A stretch of DNA of 64,000 nucleotides, from the NCBI GenBank assembly GCA_947631235.1, contig CANRKO010000004.1, positions 62,001 through 126,000 of the forward strand, in the 5' to 3' direction. This DNA is from an uncultured Clostridia bacterium (lineage in GTDB: Bacteria > Bacillota > Clostridia > UBA1381). The notes beneath the pieces are model-generated. The model ran no database searches. It was not told the origin of the DNA and saw only the letters and a program-made list of their open reading frames with translations. The position numbers and the translations under genes were made by a program. Below, in pieces: positions 1 through 8,150 of this stretch; positions within the stretch are counted from its first letter, which is position 1; each line of letters opens with the position of its first letter.

Positions 1-1480
1 AGTATGCAATCTTAAAAGCGAAATCGAGATATTTAGGTTCCACGATTAGGAAATCGGCGTAAACCGTGATTTTATCAATAATTTCGGAGTACACACCGTC
101 GGAGAAACGCGTTTCGCTTTTTATTGTGTCGAGCAAATCCGAGCCGCGCTGTCTTTCGGTTCTGATTTTTTGCTCGTTTGCGAGAGCGTCAAGCTGCGAG
201 GTAAGATGTGTGAGTTCCTTGTCGTATTCGGCGGCAAATCGTTCCCTGTCAGTTTCGGTTATTTTGCCCGCGAAGTAGCCGTCGAGCATTTTGAGCCGTT
301 TACGGTTTACCTCGTTTATTTTTTCGGATATTCGCGCCGCACGGGTATCGTCCGTATCGGTAAGCGTTTCTATTTCCCTTGCGACTTCCGCCGCCGCGCT
401 GTCAAATTCGTCGGCGAAAAAATCCGAGACGTATTCCAATACAGTTTTCAGCGACTTGTCGTTGACCGTCCGCATACCGCAGCCCGATTTGCCTTGTCGT
501 GAACGTGTGCGGCACATATGCAATTTATACGTTTCACCGCTTTTGCGCGGTGATTTGCGCGGTGTAAAGCTTGACCCGCAGCAGCCGCAGACTATCTTAA
601 TGCCGAACCCGTGCGGGCGCGTTTTGTTCGCGGACGCTGCGCGTTTCTCTCGTATTTGCCGCGCCTTTTCCCACATTCCTCGGTCTACAATGGGCGCATG
701 GTGGTCGCGGATATAGATTTTGCCGCCGTCGTTTACGACCTTTTTATGAGTGAGATAGTCCGTTGTGATATATTTTTTCTGTATTAAATCACCGGCGTAC
801 TTTTCATTTTTGAGTATGTGCAAAACCTCTTCGCCGCTCCATTTTCCGTTCGTTTTGGGAGGTTTGAACCCCTCCTCGTCCAGTTCGCGTGCGATGACGT
901 GCGAACCCTTGCCCTCGCAGACGTATTTATAAAAAATAAGACGGACAACCTCCGCCTTGTCGTCGTTGACGGTAAGTTGTCCGTTTTTAAGAGTAAAGCC
1001 GTAAATGCTGTTGTTGCCGAACACAACGCCGTTTTCCATGGCTCGCCGCTGTCCCCACCTGACGCGCTCCGACGTTTTGCGGCTCTCCTCCTGCGCGACC
1101 GACGCCATTATCGACAGCCGAAACTCGCCGTCGCCGTCGCGCGTGTCTATATTGTCGTTGATGAAAATAACGCCGACGCCATATGCGCGGAGTTCACGCG
1201 TGTACGCGAGCGCGTCAACGGTGTTTCTCGCGAAACGGCTTACCTCCTTCGTCAGTATGAGGTCTATTTCGCCCGTCCTGCAATCTTCAATCATCTTGTT
1301 AAATCCCGTCCGCTTTGCCGTCTGTGTGCCTGTTACGCCCTCGTCGTAGTACACGCCTGCGAAAATCCAATCGTGGCGTTGTTTTATGTAATTTTCGAAA
1401 TATGCGCGCTGGTTCGCGAGCGAATTTATCTGGTCGTCCTTCTCCGTTGAAACTCTCGCGTAAGCCGCGACGCGCAGCAT
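1..1480 (-). CDS. Large serine recombinase, 3' end beyond the window
   Basis: Large serine site-specific recombinase that would integrate and excise the element it sits in. The frame is open from an ATG at 1480 to the window edge (493 codons visible, stop not seen). Residues 1-150 form the resolvase catalytic domain, starting MLRVAAYARVSTEKDDQ with the nucleophile Ser11 in ARVST. About 150-280 is the recombinase domain (YGF, then NEKYAGD). About 300-350 is a zinc ribbon with CGCC and later GCG cysteines. About 365-440 is a charged coiled-coil stretch typical of this family. A GGGGGCGG ribosome site precedes the ATG. The gene follows the 40-codon gene and the broken dpaA on the same strand, so the dpaA promoter could read into it. 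The family is certain; which element it mobilises is inferred from position. Confidence 0.93.
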   Translation of the reverse strand, partial: MLRVAAYARVSTEKDDQINSLANQRAYFENYIKQRHDWIFAGVYYDEGVTGTQTAKRTGFNKMIEDCRTGEIDLILTKEVSRFARNTVDALAYTRELRAYGVGVIFINDNIDTRDGDGEFRLSIMASVAQEESRKTSERVRWGQRRAMENGVVFGNNSIYGFTLKNGQLTVNDDKAEVVRLIFYKYVCEGKGSHVIARELDEEGFKPPKTNGKWSGEEVLHILKNEKYAGDLIQKKYITTDYLTHKKVVNDGGKIYIRDHHAPIVDRGMWEKARQIREKRAASANKTRPHGFGIKIVCGCCGSSFTPRKSPRKSGETYKLHMCRTRSRQGKSGCGMRTVNDKSLKTVLEYVSDFFADEFDSAAAEVAREIETLTDTDDTRAARISEKINEVNRKRLKMLDGYFAGKITETDRERFAAEYDKELTHLTSQLDALANEQKIRTERQRGSDLLDTIKSETRFSDGVYSEIIDKITVYADFLIVEPKYLDFAFKIAY

Positions 1481-1494
1481 ATTACCGCCCCCTG

Positions 1495-1617
1495 TTATTT
1501 TGTGATAAGCCTTCGGTATTCCTCACGCGTAAGGCGTGAGCGCGCGTACAGTTCCTTCAATATTCCGCGCCTGTACGCCGCTGTGATTTCATGCCTTTGC
1601 CGCCGCGTAAGCTCCAT
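1495..1617 (-). CDS. Small basic protein upstream of the serine recombinase
   Basis: A 40-residue frame (MELTRRQRHEITAAYRRGIL, then KELYARSRLTREEYRRLITK) with its own GGGGGCGG ribosome site, nearly identical to the one in front of the recombinase. It ends 14 nt before the recombinase start, so the two are probably translated from one message. It is rich in Arg and Glu and looks like two short amphipathic helices. Small genes of this kind are often seen beside clostridial serine recombinases; a directionality or accessory role is possible, but nothing in the sequence proves it. I do not recognise a named family. Confidence 0.6.
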   Translation of the reverse strand: MELTRRQRHEITAAYRRGILKELYARSRLTREEYRRLITK

Positions 1618-1631
1618 ATTACCGCCCCCGT

Positions 1632-2099
1632 TTATGTATATGCGGCGGGGCGGCAAAAATAAAACATGAACATAAAAATCCGCTGCACTTTCGCTAATGC
1701 GGTAGGTACGGCGTTGCGCACAGCGAGTTCCTCGCGCTTTAAATAGTCGCGGTAGGCTATGCCGCGCTCGTCAAGTTCCGCCGCGAGCGCGGGACGTATC
1801 TGACCCCCGAAAACGACGGCGGACGGGTTTATGTTATCCAAAAGCTCGTCAATCGTCAGCGGATCGTCGGAGTAGGGCGAGTTCACCGTCACTCCGTCGA
1901 ACGTCACCGGAACGGGCAGTACGACAATATCCGCGCCAAGCACGTAGTCAAGGTCGCTCTCCGCGTCCGCGACGCCGTCAAGCAGCGAGCCGTCCCTGTC
2001 AAAGCCATATAGAAAAACATGAAAACCCTCCGCACGCAAAAGCCGTGCGACGGTAAGCTGTCTTAAATCTCCTCCTATTACGGAAATTGTGTCAAACAT
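1632..2099 (-). CDS. dpaA: 5' part of dipicolinate synthase subunit A, interrupted by the recombinase element
   Basis: Dipicolinate synthase subunit A (SpoVFA/DpaA) makes dipicolinic acid in the mother cell during sporulation. Residues 1-134 match the family N-terminus: FDTISVIGGDLRQL nucleotide-binding start, LYGFD, a conserved VFGG region and the KREELAVRNAVPTA stretch that in intact proteins continues with the Rossmann NAD(P) domain. After Ala134 the sequence changes to unrelated residues and stops at codon 156, whereas the family is about 290-300 residues. The break lies 80 nt before the recombinase-linked small gene, so the loss is explained by insertion rather than decay: the visible part has no frameshift or stop. 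An AGGGGGT ribosome site precedes the ATG. The rest of dpaA, and probably dpaB, should lie beyond the far end of the element. Confidence 0.85.
   Translation of the reverse strand: MFDTISVIGGDLRQLTVARLLRAEGFHVFLYGFDRDGSLLDGVADAESDLDYVLGADIVVLPVPVTFDGVTVNSPYSDDPLTIDELLDNINPSAVVFGGQIRPALAAELDERGIAYRDYLKREELAVRNAVPTALAKVQRIFMFMFYFCRPAAYT
1690..1712. other. Likely attachment junction (att) of the element inside dpaA
   Basis: Similarity to DpaA ends at codons for Val-Pro-Thr-Ala, about 1698-1709. Left of this point the sequence is element-specific and carries no dpaA similarity. The crossover dinucleotide cannot be fixed without the other end. The position is inferred from protein similarity only. 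Confidence 0.5.
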
Positions 2100-2136
2100 A
2101 TGCTCTTACCCCCTGTTTTTGTTTTATCCTGTGGTT

Positions 2137-2164
2137 TATATTATGTTTTCGGCGCGGTTTGTGT
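2137..2164 (-). promoter_or_regulatory. Possible sigma-K type promoter of dpaA
   Basis: On the minus strand CATAATATA (2145-2137) fits the sigma-K -10 pattern CATAnnnTA exactly, and an AC 17 nt upstream (2164-2163) fits the short -35 element. It ends 38 nt before the dpaA start. Bacillus spoVF is transcribed by sigma-K, which makes the match sensible, but the motif is short and could occur by chance. Confidence 0.35.
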
Positions 2165-2199
2165 GAGTCAAATAATTTCGGTGGATTTATTTCATAATA

Positions 2200-2228
2200 T
2201 TGACAAAAGGATATATTTGATGTAGAAT
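2200..2228 (+). promoter_or_regulatory. Sigma-A promoter of the class II aldolase gene
   Basis: TTGACA at 2200-2205, 17-nt spacer, TAGAAT at 2223-2228. It lies 40 nt upstream of the aldolase start and is followed by an AAGGAGG ribosome site. Confidence 0.75.
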
Positions 2229-2268
2229 ATATTTAGTAAAAATATACGAATTTAAGGAGGAATATGTA

Positions 2269-3561
2269 ATGAATTTGGATATGCTCCACCCCGCCGACCA
2301 GCTTGTAATGTTCATGGAAAGAATTTACGGCTACGGCATGACAACGACATCGGGAGGCAATCTCTCAATCCTTGACGACAACGGCGACATATGGATAACG
2401 CCCGGCTCTATCGACAAGGGTTCGCTCACGCGTGACGATATGGTGCGTATCACGCCCGACGGTCAGATCATCGGCAACCACAAGCCGTCAAGCGAATACC
2501 CGTTCCACCAGCATATTTACAAGGCGCGTCCCGACCTCAAAGCCGTGCTGCACGCTCACCCGCCGGCTCTCGTTGCGTTCTCTATCGTAAGAAAGCTGCC
2601 GCACACGAGCCTTATCCCGAACGTAAAGTTCTCGTGCGGCGAGATAGGCATAGCTAAGTACGGTCTGCCCGGCAGCAACGATTTGGGCGACAAGATAGCG
2701 GCTGAATTTATGAAGGGCTTTAACACCGTTATTCTCGAAAATCACGGCGTTGTTATCGGCGCAAAGTCGATGTTCGACGCGTTCAAGTCGTTCGAGACGC
2801 TCGACTTCAGCGCGAGACTCGAGATAGACGCGAACAACATAGGCACGCCGAAGGCGCTTACGGCGGAGCAGATCGACTGGTACAAATCGAGACAGGACAC
2901 GTCGATGGACGAGTTTGTGGCTCACAACATATCGAGCGCGGAAAAAGCGGCGCGCAGAGAGATGTGCAAGCTGATAAAGCGCGCGTACAACCAGCAGCTA
3001 TTTACGAGCACACAGGGTACGTTCTCGCAAAGGATAGACGGCGACAGCTTTATTATAACGCCCACCGGCTCGGACAGAAAGTATCTTGAACCGGAGGATA
3101 TAGTCAAGATAAGCGGCGACTTTAAGGAAATGGGCAAAATCCCGTCGAAGAGCGTGGAGCTGCACAAGGAAATCTACAAGCAGCATCCGCACATCAACTC
3201 GATTATCATAGCCCACCCGCCCTGCATAATGGCGTTCGCGGTCACGGACGAGCCGCTCGACTCGCGCACGATTCCCGAAAGCTACATTCTCATGCGTAAA
3301 ATCCCGAAACTCGAATTCGGCGCGAACTACATGAAACCGAAGGAGACGGCTGCCGTGTTTGAGGAAAACACGCCTATCGCGATTATCGAAAACGACTGCG
3401 TAATCGTAACGGGCAGCGACCTCTTAAACGCGTTCGACCGTCTTGAAGTTGCGGAGTACAGCGCGAAGGCGATTATCGCGGCGAAGGATCTTGGCAGCGT
3501 TGTGGCGATAAACGACGACGAAATAAGCGAGATTGAGGACGCGTTCCACCTCGCGAAATAA
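2269..3561 (+). CDS. Tandem class II aldolase/adducin family protein
   Basis: A 430-residue protein built from two class II aldolase/adducin domains (about 1-205 and 220-425). The family includes zinc-dependent aldolases acting on phosphorylated sugars such as fuculose and ribulose phosphates. The first copy has TSGGNLS, ITPGSIDKG, the HAHPPA zinc-binding motif near residue 95 and ENHGVV near 160; the second repeats the layout with TQGTFSQR, ITPTGSDRKYLE, IIAHPPC and ENDCVIV. In copy two the metal motif reads AHPP without the first His of HAHPP, and ENHG is ENDC, so the second domain may be non-catalytic. Monocistronic: sigma-A promoter at 2200 and terminator at 3572. The substrate cannot be told from sequence. 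Confidence 0.85.
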   Translation: MNLDMLHPADQLVMFMERIYGYGMTTTSGGNLSILDDNGDIWITPGSIDKGSLTRDDMVRITPDGQIIGNHKPSSEYPFHQHIYKARPDLKAVLHAHPPALVAFSIVRKLPHTSLIPNVKFSCGEIGIAKYGLPGSNDLGDKIAAEFMKGFNTVILENHGVVIGAKSMFDAFKSFETLDFSARLEIDANNIGTPKALTAEQIDWYKSRQDTSMDEFVAHNISSAEKAARREMCKLIKRAYNQQLFTSTQGTFSQRIDGDSFIITPTGSDRKYLEPEDIVKISGDFKEMGKIPSKSVELHKEIYKQHPHINSIIIAHPPCIMAFAVTDEPLDSRTIPESYILMRKIPKLEFGANYMKPKETAAVFEENTPIAIIENDCVIVTGSDLLNAFDRLEVAEYSAKAIIAAKDLGSVVAINDDEISEIEDAFHLAK

Positions 3562-3571
3562 GAATTACCGT

Positions 3572-3604
3572 CGAAGGGGCTTAAAAAAGCCCTTTCGTTT
3601 TGCT
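3572..3604 (+). terminator. Rho-independent terminator after the aldolase gene
   Basis: An 11-bp stem with one G-T pair (CGAAGGGGCTT, loop AAAA, AAGCCCTTTCG) followed by TTTTGCTCTTTT, 11 nt after the stop codon. Confidence 0.8.
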
Positions 3605-3704
3605 CTTTTATATTAAATTTGAAAATTTTTTCAAAACGGTGCAACCTTTTGCCGTGCTGAAAAGTATTTACTGTAGAGAGCAAAATTACAGGGAGGTACA
3701 CATT

Positions 3705-5726
3705 ATGAAAAAGATTGTTTCACTGATTGCCGCGGCGGCGGTTATGATGGGATTTACTTCGGCGTTCGCCGACAACAACGCGGACGAGCTGCAAAAGGTA
3801 CTCGTGAGCGTTAAGCCGCGCGTCGGCGTAACGGACGAGTACACGGAGTTTACGAGCCGCACGTTTGCGACGGATAGCGGTAATTCCTATATGTTTAACT
3901 GGCGCACCGAGGACGGAGACAAAAATATAAGCGTGACGGCGTACGAGGACGGTGTTATTACCTCGTACAACAGCTATGAGAGCTCCGACGGGTACGACGG
4001 TCCGAAAATGGCGTCGATGCCAAAAGAAGATGCGAAGGCAATAGCCGAATCGTTCGAGGATAAAATCAACCCCGATTACCCGTACGAAACGGAAATTTTC
4101 GAGCGCGGCAGCGCGTCTCTTTACGACGGCGTGCGGAATTTCGGCATAACGGTGTACATAAACGGCGTGCCGCTGAGTGAAACGGGCAGTATCGGCGTTG
4201 ACACCGTGAGAGGAACCGTTACGTCGTACTCGGTGTGGTACGATCCCACAGCGGCGGTTGATTATGAGTCGGCTGACACGTTTATCGGCGCTGACGCGGC
4301 AAAGAGCGCGTACAAGGAAAAGCTCGGTATGGAGCTTGTGTATTCGAGCTTTTACGATTACGACAGCGATAAGCTTACGTTCTACCCCGCGTATGTGCAG
4401 AAATCGTCATACGGCAGATACATTAACGCTCTGACCGGCGAGGTCGAGGATATAAACCGCAATTACCAAGTCTTTACCTCGGGCGGCGGCGCAACCGCGA
4501 ACATGAAGGCGGAGGACGCGTTGGAGAGTGGTTTAAGTCCGCGCGAAATAGAGGAAATAGACAACATAAACGGTCTTATATCAAAGGCGGATATTGAAAA
4601 GCAGATAAAGGACAACAAAACGCTCGCCGTCCCGTCCGATATGAAGGCGGAGCGCGTGAACCTGTATAAAGACACGTCGGAGGACACTTACTTCTACAAC
4701 ATCAGCATGACCGCGTCCGACAATGATAAGTACGTTCGCGTCACGGCAAACGCGAAAACGGGCGAGATTATTTCATTCAGCATGAGCCGCGATTACGACG
4801 TGAACGAAAAGGATATTGAGTACACGTACAAAAATGACGACGTGCTTAAAGCTCTCGCGGGCGGTAAGGCTGACGAGTACGTGTACAACGAGGAAACAAG
4901 CGGCTACGACAGATACGTAAACGGCGCGAGAGTGGAGCGCGACGGCGCGTATATGACGCTTACGAACGGCGTTCTTACAAACTACAGCATAACGTATTCC
5001 GACGTTGAATTTCCGTCGGTAGAGGGCGTTATGACCGCCGACGAGGCTGCCGACGCGTTCTTTGCGCAGATGGAATACAAACCCGTCTGCATGGAGACGT
5101 ACCGTGAGGACGGAGCGCATATTGTTCCCGTTTACGCGTATGACGGCTCGTACACGTCGGTAAATCCGTTTACGGGCAAGCTTATCGACTGGCGCAATCA
5201 AGAGGTGACGGGCGCGGAGGACGAACCTCTCTCCTACTCCGACATATCGGGTCACTACGCTGAAAGCTATATAAACGCGCTCGCGGAGTACGGCATAGGC
5301 TTTGAGGGCGGCAGCTTTAAGCCGGACGAGAAGATAACGCAGTCCGACCTTCTGACGCTTTTGACGTTCGTGTCCGGCGGCGAAAGCGTTATCGTAAGGT
5401 ACGGCAGCACCGAGCAGATCGACGCGGCGTATTCGCGCGCGGCTGCGGGGAATATTATAAAAGACGGCGAGCGTGACGACGACGCGGTTATCACGCGTGA
5501 AATGGCGTCGGTGTACCTCATACGCGCTATAGGCGCGGAGGAGTACGCGAAGTACGACGACATTTACGTCACGCCCTATTCGGACGTTACGGAGAACAAG
5601 GGTTATATCGCGCTTTTGACGGCTATGGGCGTTGTAAAGGGCGACGAAAACGGCAGCTTTAACCCGAAACGCGAGATCACGCGCGCGGAATTTGCGGTAA
5701 TGCTGTACAACTATTTGAACAGATAA
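3705..5726 (+). CDS. Secreted YcdB/YcdC-domain protein with C-terminal SLH domains
   Basis: A 673-residue exported surface protein. The start at 3705 is chosen because GGGAGG lies 9 nt upstream and the product then begins with a signal peptide (MKKIVSLIAAAAVMMGFTSAFA). The body, about 30-505, carries two YcdB/YcdC-like repeats of beta-rich, Asp/Tyr-rich sequence with PepSY-like stretches such as ALTGEVEDINR and NAKTGEIISF; their biochemical role is unknown. The C-terminus has SLH-type repeats (YSDISGHYAESYINALAEYG; a middle, weaker copy; PYSDVTENKGYIALLTAMGV with ITRAEFAVML), which anchor proteins non-covalently to cell-wall polymers. It stands alone between two terminators. I see no catalytic motif. 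Confidence 0.85.
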   Translation: MKKIVSLIAAAAVMMGFTSAFADNNADELQKVLVSVKPRVGVTDEYTEFTSRTFATDSGNSYMFNWRTEDGDKNISVTAYEDGVITSYNSYESSDGYDGPKMASMPKEDAKAIAESFEDKINPDYPYETEIFERGSASLYDGVRNFGITVYINGVPLSETGSIGVDTVRGTVTSYSVWYDPTAAVDYESADTFIGADAAKSAYKEKLGMELVYSSFYDYDSDKLTFYPAYVQKSSYGRYINALTGEVEDINRNYQVFTSGGGATANMKAEDALESGLSPREIEEIDNINGLISKADIEKQIKDNKTLAVPSDMKAERVNLYKDTSEDTYFYNISMTASDNDKYVRVTANAKTGEIISFSMSRDYDVNEKDIEYTYKNDDVLKALAGGKADEYVYNEETSGYDRYVNGARVERDGAYMTLTNGVLTNYSITYSDVEFPSVEGVMTADEAADAFFAQMEYKPVCMETYREDGAHIVPVYAYDGSYTSVNPFTGKLIDWRNQEVTGAEDEPLSYSDISGHYAESYINALAEYGIGFEGGSFKPDEKITQSDLLTLLTFVSGGESVIVRYGSTEQIDAAYSRAAAGNIIKDGERDDDAVITREMASVYLIRAIGAEEYAKYDDIYVTPYSDVTENKGYIALLTAMGVVKGDENGSFNPKREITRAEFAVMLYNYLNR

Positions 5727-5736
5727 ATTTGAGTAC

Positions 5737-5768
5737 AAAAACGGGACGGCAAAATGCCGTCCCGTTTT
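5737..5768. terminator. Bidirectional terminator between the SLH gene and hisS
   Basis: Perfect inverted repeat with stem AAAACGGGACGGC, loop AAAAT. Its arms give A and T tracts on both strands, so it can end transcription of the plus-strand SLH gene and of the minus-strand cell-wall cluster. Confidence 0.88.
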
Positions 5769-5802
5769 CTGTTAAGAAAAGGATTTTAAAAATGAATTGA
5801 CT

Positions 5803-7032
5803 TTATTTAAGCTCGCGTATCTCGTCCGCATTGTCGGTGAAGCAAAATCCCGAATAGCCGTTTTCGGCAAGTCTGTCAAGGTATTTTGACAGCTTTTTCG
5901 GTTTTTCCGCAAGCGTTACCTCGTACGTTGCGCGAAGTGTTTCGGCTGTCCTTACCGCGTTTACAACGTCGTCCCTGTCGAATATCAGCGCAATTCTCTT
6001 TTTTGCCTGCGGCAGCGCGTTTTTCTCCTCCGACATTATCGCGAAAATACGTTCAAAGCCGATTGAAAAACCCACCGCAGGTACGTTCTCGCCTGTAAAT
6101 TTGCCGATAAGGTTGTCGTATCTGCCGCCTCCCGCGACCGAGCCGCGGAACTTATCCGACACGATCTCAAACACCGCGCCGGTGTAGTAGCCCTGTCCGC
6201 GCACGAGCGATATGTCAAACTCCACACCGTATCTGCCGTCCGCAAGTTCCCCCGACGCGTTTATGATAAACTCAGCGTCTTTGGTAAGTTCATCGCCGCA
6301 TATTTCCTTTATACGTTCGAGCGTTACGGGCGACGAGAACATTTCGGCAAAACGTTCCGTGACTTCGCCGTCAAAGCCCTTGTCCGTAAGTTCCGCCTTA
6401 ACACCGTCAAGACCTATTTTGTCAAGCTTGTCAAACGTGATGCACACGCTGTCAAGGCTGTCCTCCGCAAAACCGAGTTTCGTTAAAAGCGCGCGCAGTA
6501 TGCGGCGGTCGTTTACCTTTACCGTAAAACCGTTCATGCCGAGCGCGAGCAGCGCTTTCGCGGTCGTGTGTATAAGTTCGACCTCGCACGACGGCGACGA
6601 CGAGCCGATTATATCTATATCGCACTGCATAAACTCGCGCAGTCTGCCCTTCTGCGGACGCTCCGCGCGGTACACGCGGTCAATCTGTATGCACTTCGCG
6701 GGAATAAGCAGCTTTTCGCGGTTGTTCGCGAAGTAGCGCGACAGCGGCAGCGTGAGGTCGTAGCGCAGTCCCATATCCGCAAGGTTCTTTTCATCGCCCG
6801 TTTCGAGCGCCTTTTGCAGCTTGTCGCCGCGCTTTAATATCTTGAATATAAGGTTTAAATTGTCTCCCCCGTCGCTCTTGTCGAGGTTCTCTATATCCTC
6901 GACCGCCGGCGTCATTATGCGTTCAAAGCCCGCGTCGGTATACGTTTTGAGTATCGTCTGCTGAATGTAGCCGCGCAGTCTTGCCTCTTCGGGGAGATAG
7001 TCGTTTGTACCCTTTACAGTTGTTTTTTTCAT
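5803..7032 (-). CDS. hisS: Histidyl-tRNA synthetase, unusual type
   Basis: Class II synthetase that charges tRNA-His. 409 residues, slightly short. It has the N-terminal KGTNDYLPEE motif 1 region, RYDLTLPLSRYFA, motif 2 (RAERPQKGRLREF), a histidine-binding loop LVRGQGYYTGAVFE and motif 3 (GFSIGFERI). Two things are odd. The usual bacterial LVRGLDYYTRT loop is LVRGQGYYTGA, keeping the Arg but replacing Asp with Gly; and motif 2 continues FMQCDIDIIG, closer to archaeal/eukaryotic-type enzymes. The C-terminal anticodon-binding domain is only about 65 residues. The ATG directly follows the murG stop, so it is the last gene of the cell-wall operon. A HisZ-type regulatory subunit is the alternative, but the retained motifs favour a synthetase. 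Confidence 0.8.
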   Translation of the reverse strand: MKKTTVKGTNDYLPEEARLRGYIQQTILKTYTDAGFERIMTPAVEDIENLDKSDGGDNLNLIFKILKRGDKLQKALETGDEKNLADMGLRYDLTLPLSRYFANNREKLLIPAKCIQIDRVYRAERPQKGRLREFMQCDIDIIGSSSPSCEVELIHTTAKALLALGMNGFTVKVNDRRILRALLTKLGFAEDSLDSVCITFDKLDKIGLDGVKAELTDKGFDGEVTERFAEMFSSPVTLERIKEICGDELTKDAEFIINASGELADGRYGVEFDISLVRGQGYYTGAVFEIVSDKFRGSVAGGGRYDNLIGKFTGENVPAVGFSIGFERIFAIMSEEKNALPQAKKRIALIFDRDDVVNAVRTAETLRATYEVTLAEKPKKLSKYLDRLAENGYSGFCFTDNADEIRELK

Positions 7033-8139
7033 TTACCCGTTTCCTTTCGACATTTTTATCATCAGTTCGTATATGCGTTCGAGCGCGTCGGTTCTCGCGA
7101 TTTTTTTGAGGTTCGCCGACATCAGTTTAAGCTGCGCTTCGTTTTCCACGAGCGACATCATCTTTTCGTACAGCTTGTCGGACGTAAGTTCGCTTTCGAG
7201 TATTACCGCAGCGGCGTTGTTCGCTTCAAATTCGCGCGCGTTCTGCTCCTGGTGGTTGCGCACAACGTTCGGCGACGGTATCAGTATCGACGGCTTGCCG
7301 AGCGCGGCAATCTCGCTTACCGTTATCGCGCCCGCGCGCGACACGACCACGTCGGCTGCGGACATATAGTCAGCCATGTTGTCTATATACGCCGTTATTT
7401 TCACGTTGTCGCCGACCGTTATATTCTTCGCGGCAATCGTCTGCATAACCTTGTCGTAATTACGCACGCCCGTGCCGAACAAAAGTTCTATTTCCTGCTC
7501 CGCGTTTATGCGGTCGAGCATGTCTATCACGGTGTCGTTTATCTTGTCCGCCCCGAGACTGCCGCCGAAAATCATCACGAACGGCTTTTTTATGCCGAGC
7601 CTGTCGCACGAAGTCTGCTTGTCCGCATCGAGAATTTCCTTGCGTATGGGATTGCCGGTCACAACGCACTTATCCTTGTGTTTCATGTGGTTCACCGTTT
7701 CCTCAAAGCTCAAAGCAAGGTACGTGACGTAATTTTCCGCGCCTTTTACCGTAAGCCCGGGGTACACGTTCTGCTCGTGTATGAGCGACGGTACGCCCGT
7801 TTCCTTCGACGCCATGGCGACCGGGCCGCTCACGTAGCCGCCCGTGCATACGATGCAGTCGGGCTTAAAATCCCTGATTATCTCGGCGCAGTCGCGGCGC
7901 GACTGCATAAGCTTTTTGACTACGGATATATTTTTAAGCAAATGCCGTCTGTCAAAGCCCTCTATGTCGATATATTTAATGTCGTAACCCGCCTTCGGCA
8001 CAAGGCGCGTCTCCATGCCGCTTTTCGTGCCTATAAAAAGCGCCTTAAAATCGTCGTCCCGCGATTTCGCGTAGTCGGCGATTGAAATTGCGGGGTTGAT
8101 GTGACCCGCCGTGCCGCCGCCGGCAAATATTACTCTCAT
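7033..8139 (-). CDS. murG: MurG, UDP-GlcNAc:lipid I transferase
   Basis: Peripheral membrane glycosyltransferase (GT28) that adds GlcNAc to lipid I to give lipid II at the inner face of the membrane. 368 residues, the normal length. The N-terminal glycine loop FAGGGTAGHINPA binds the lipid substrate, and the C-terminal half has the UDP-GlcNAc site (VVSRAGAITVSEIAALGKPSILIP, then HQEQNA). AAAGGAG precedes the ATG. It follows ftsW by 11 nt and is joined directly to hisS, so all three are in one operon. Confidence 0.97.
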   Translation of the reverse strand: MRVIFAGGGTAGHINPAISIADYAKSRDDDFKALFIGTKSGMETRLVPKAGYDIKYIDIEGFDRRHLLKNISVVKKLMQSRRDCAEIIRDFKPDCIVCTGGYVSGPVAMASKETGVPSLIHEQNVYPGLTVKGAENYVTYLALSFEETVNHMKHKDKCVVTGNPIRKEILDADKQTSCDRLGIKKPFVMIFGGSLGADKINDTVIDMLDRINAEQEIELLFGTGVRNYDKVMQTIAAKNITVGDNVKITAYIDNMADYMSAADVVVSRAGAITVSEIAALGKPSILIPSPNVVRNHQEQNAREFEANNAAAVILESELTSDKLYEKMMSLVENEAQLKLMSANLKKIARTDALERIYELMIKMSKGNG

Positions 8140-8150
8140 AGTAATCTCCT

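Noticed and set aside
818-1450. Long open frame on the plus strand over the recombinase gene
   Set aside because: It is antisense to the clear serine recombinase frame and its product is Arg/Val-rich with no recognisable family, as expected from a mirrored GC-rich gene.
4773-5738. 321-codon minus-strand frame over the SLH protein gene
   Set aside because: Antisense shadow of the YcdB/SLH gene; the composition is typical of a reversed coding strand and no ribosome site is present.
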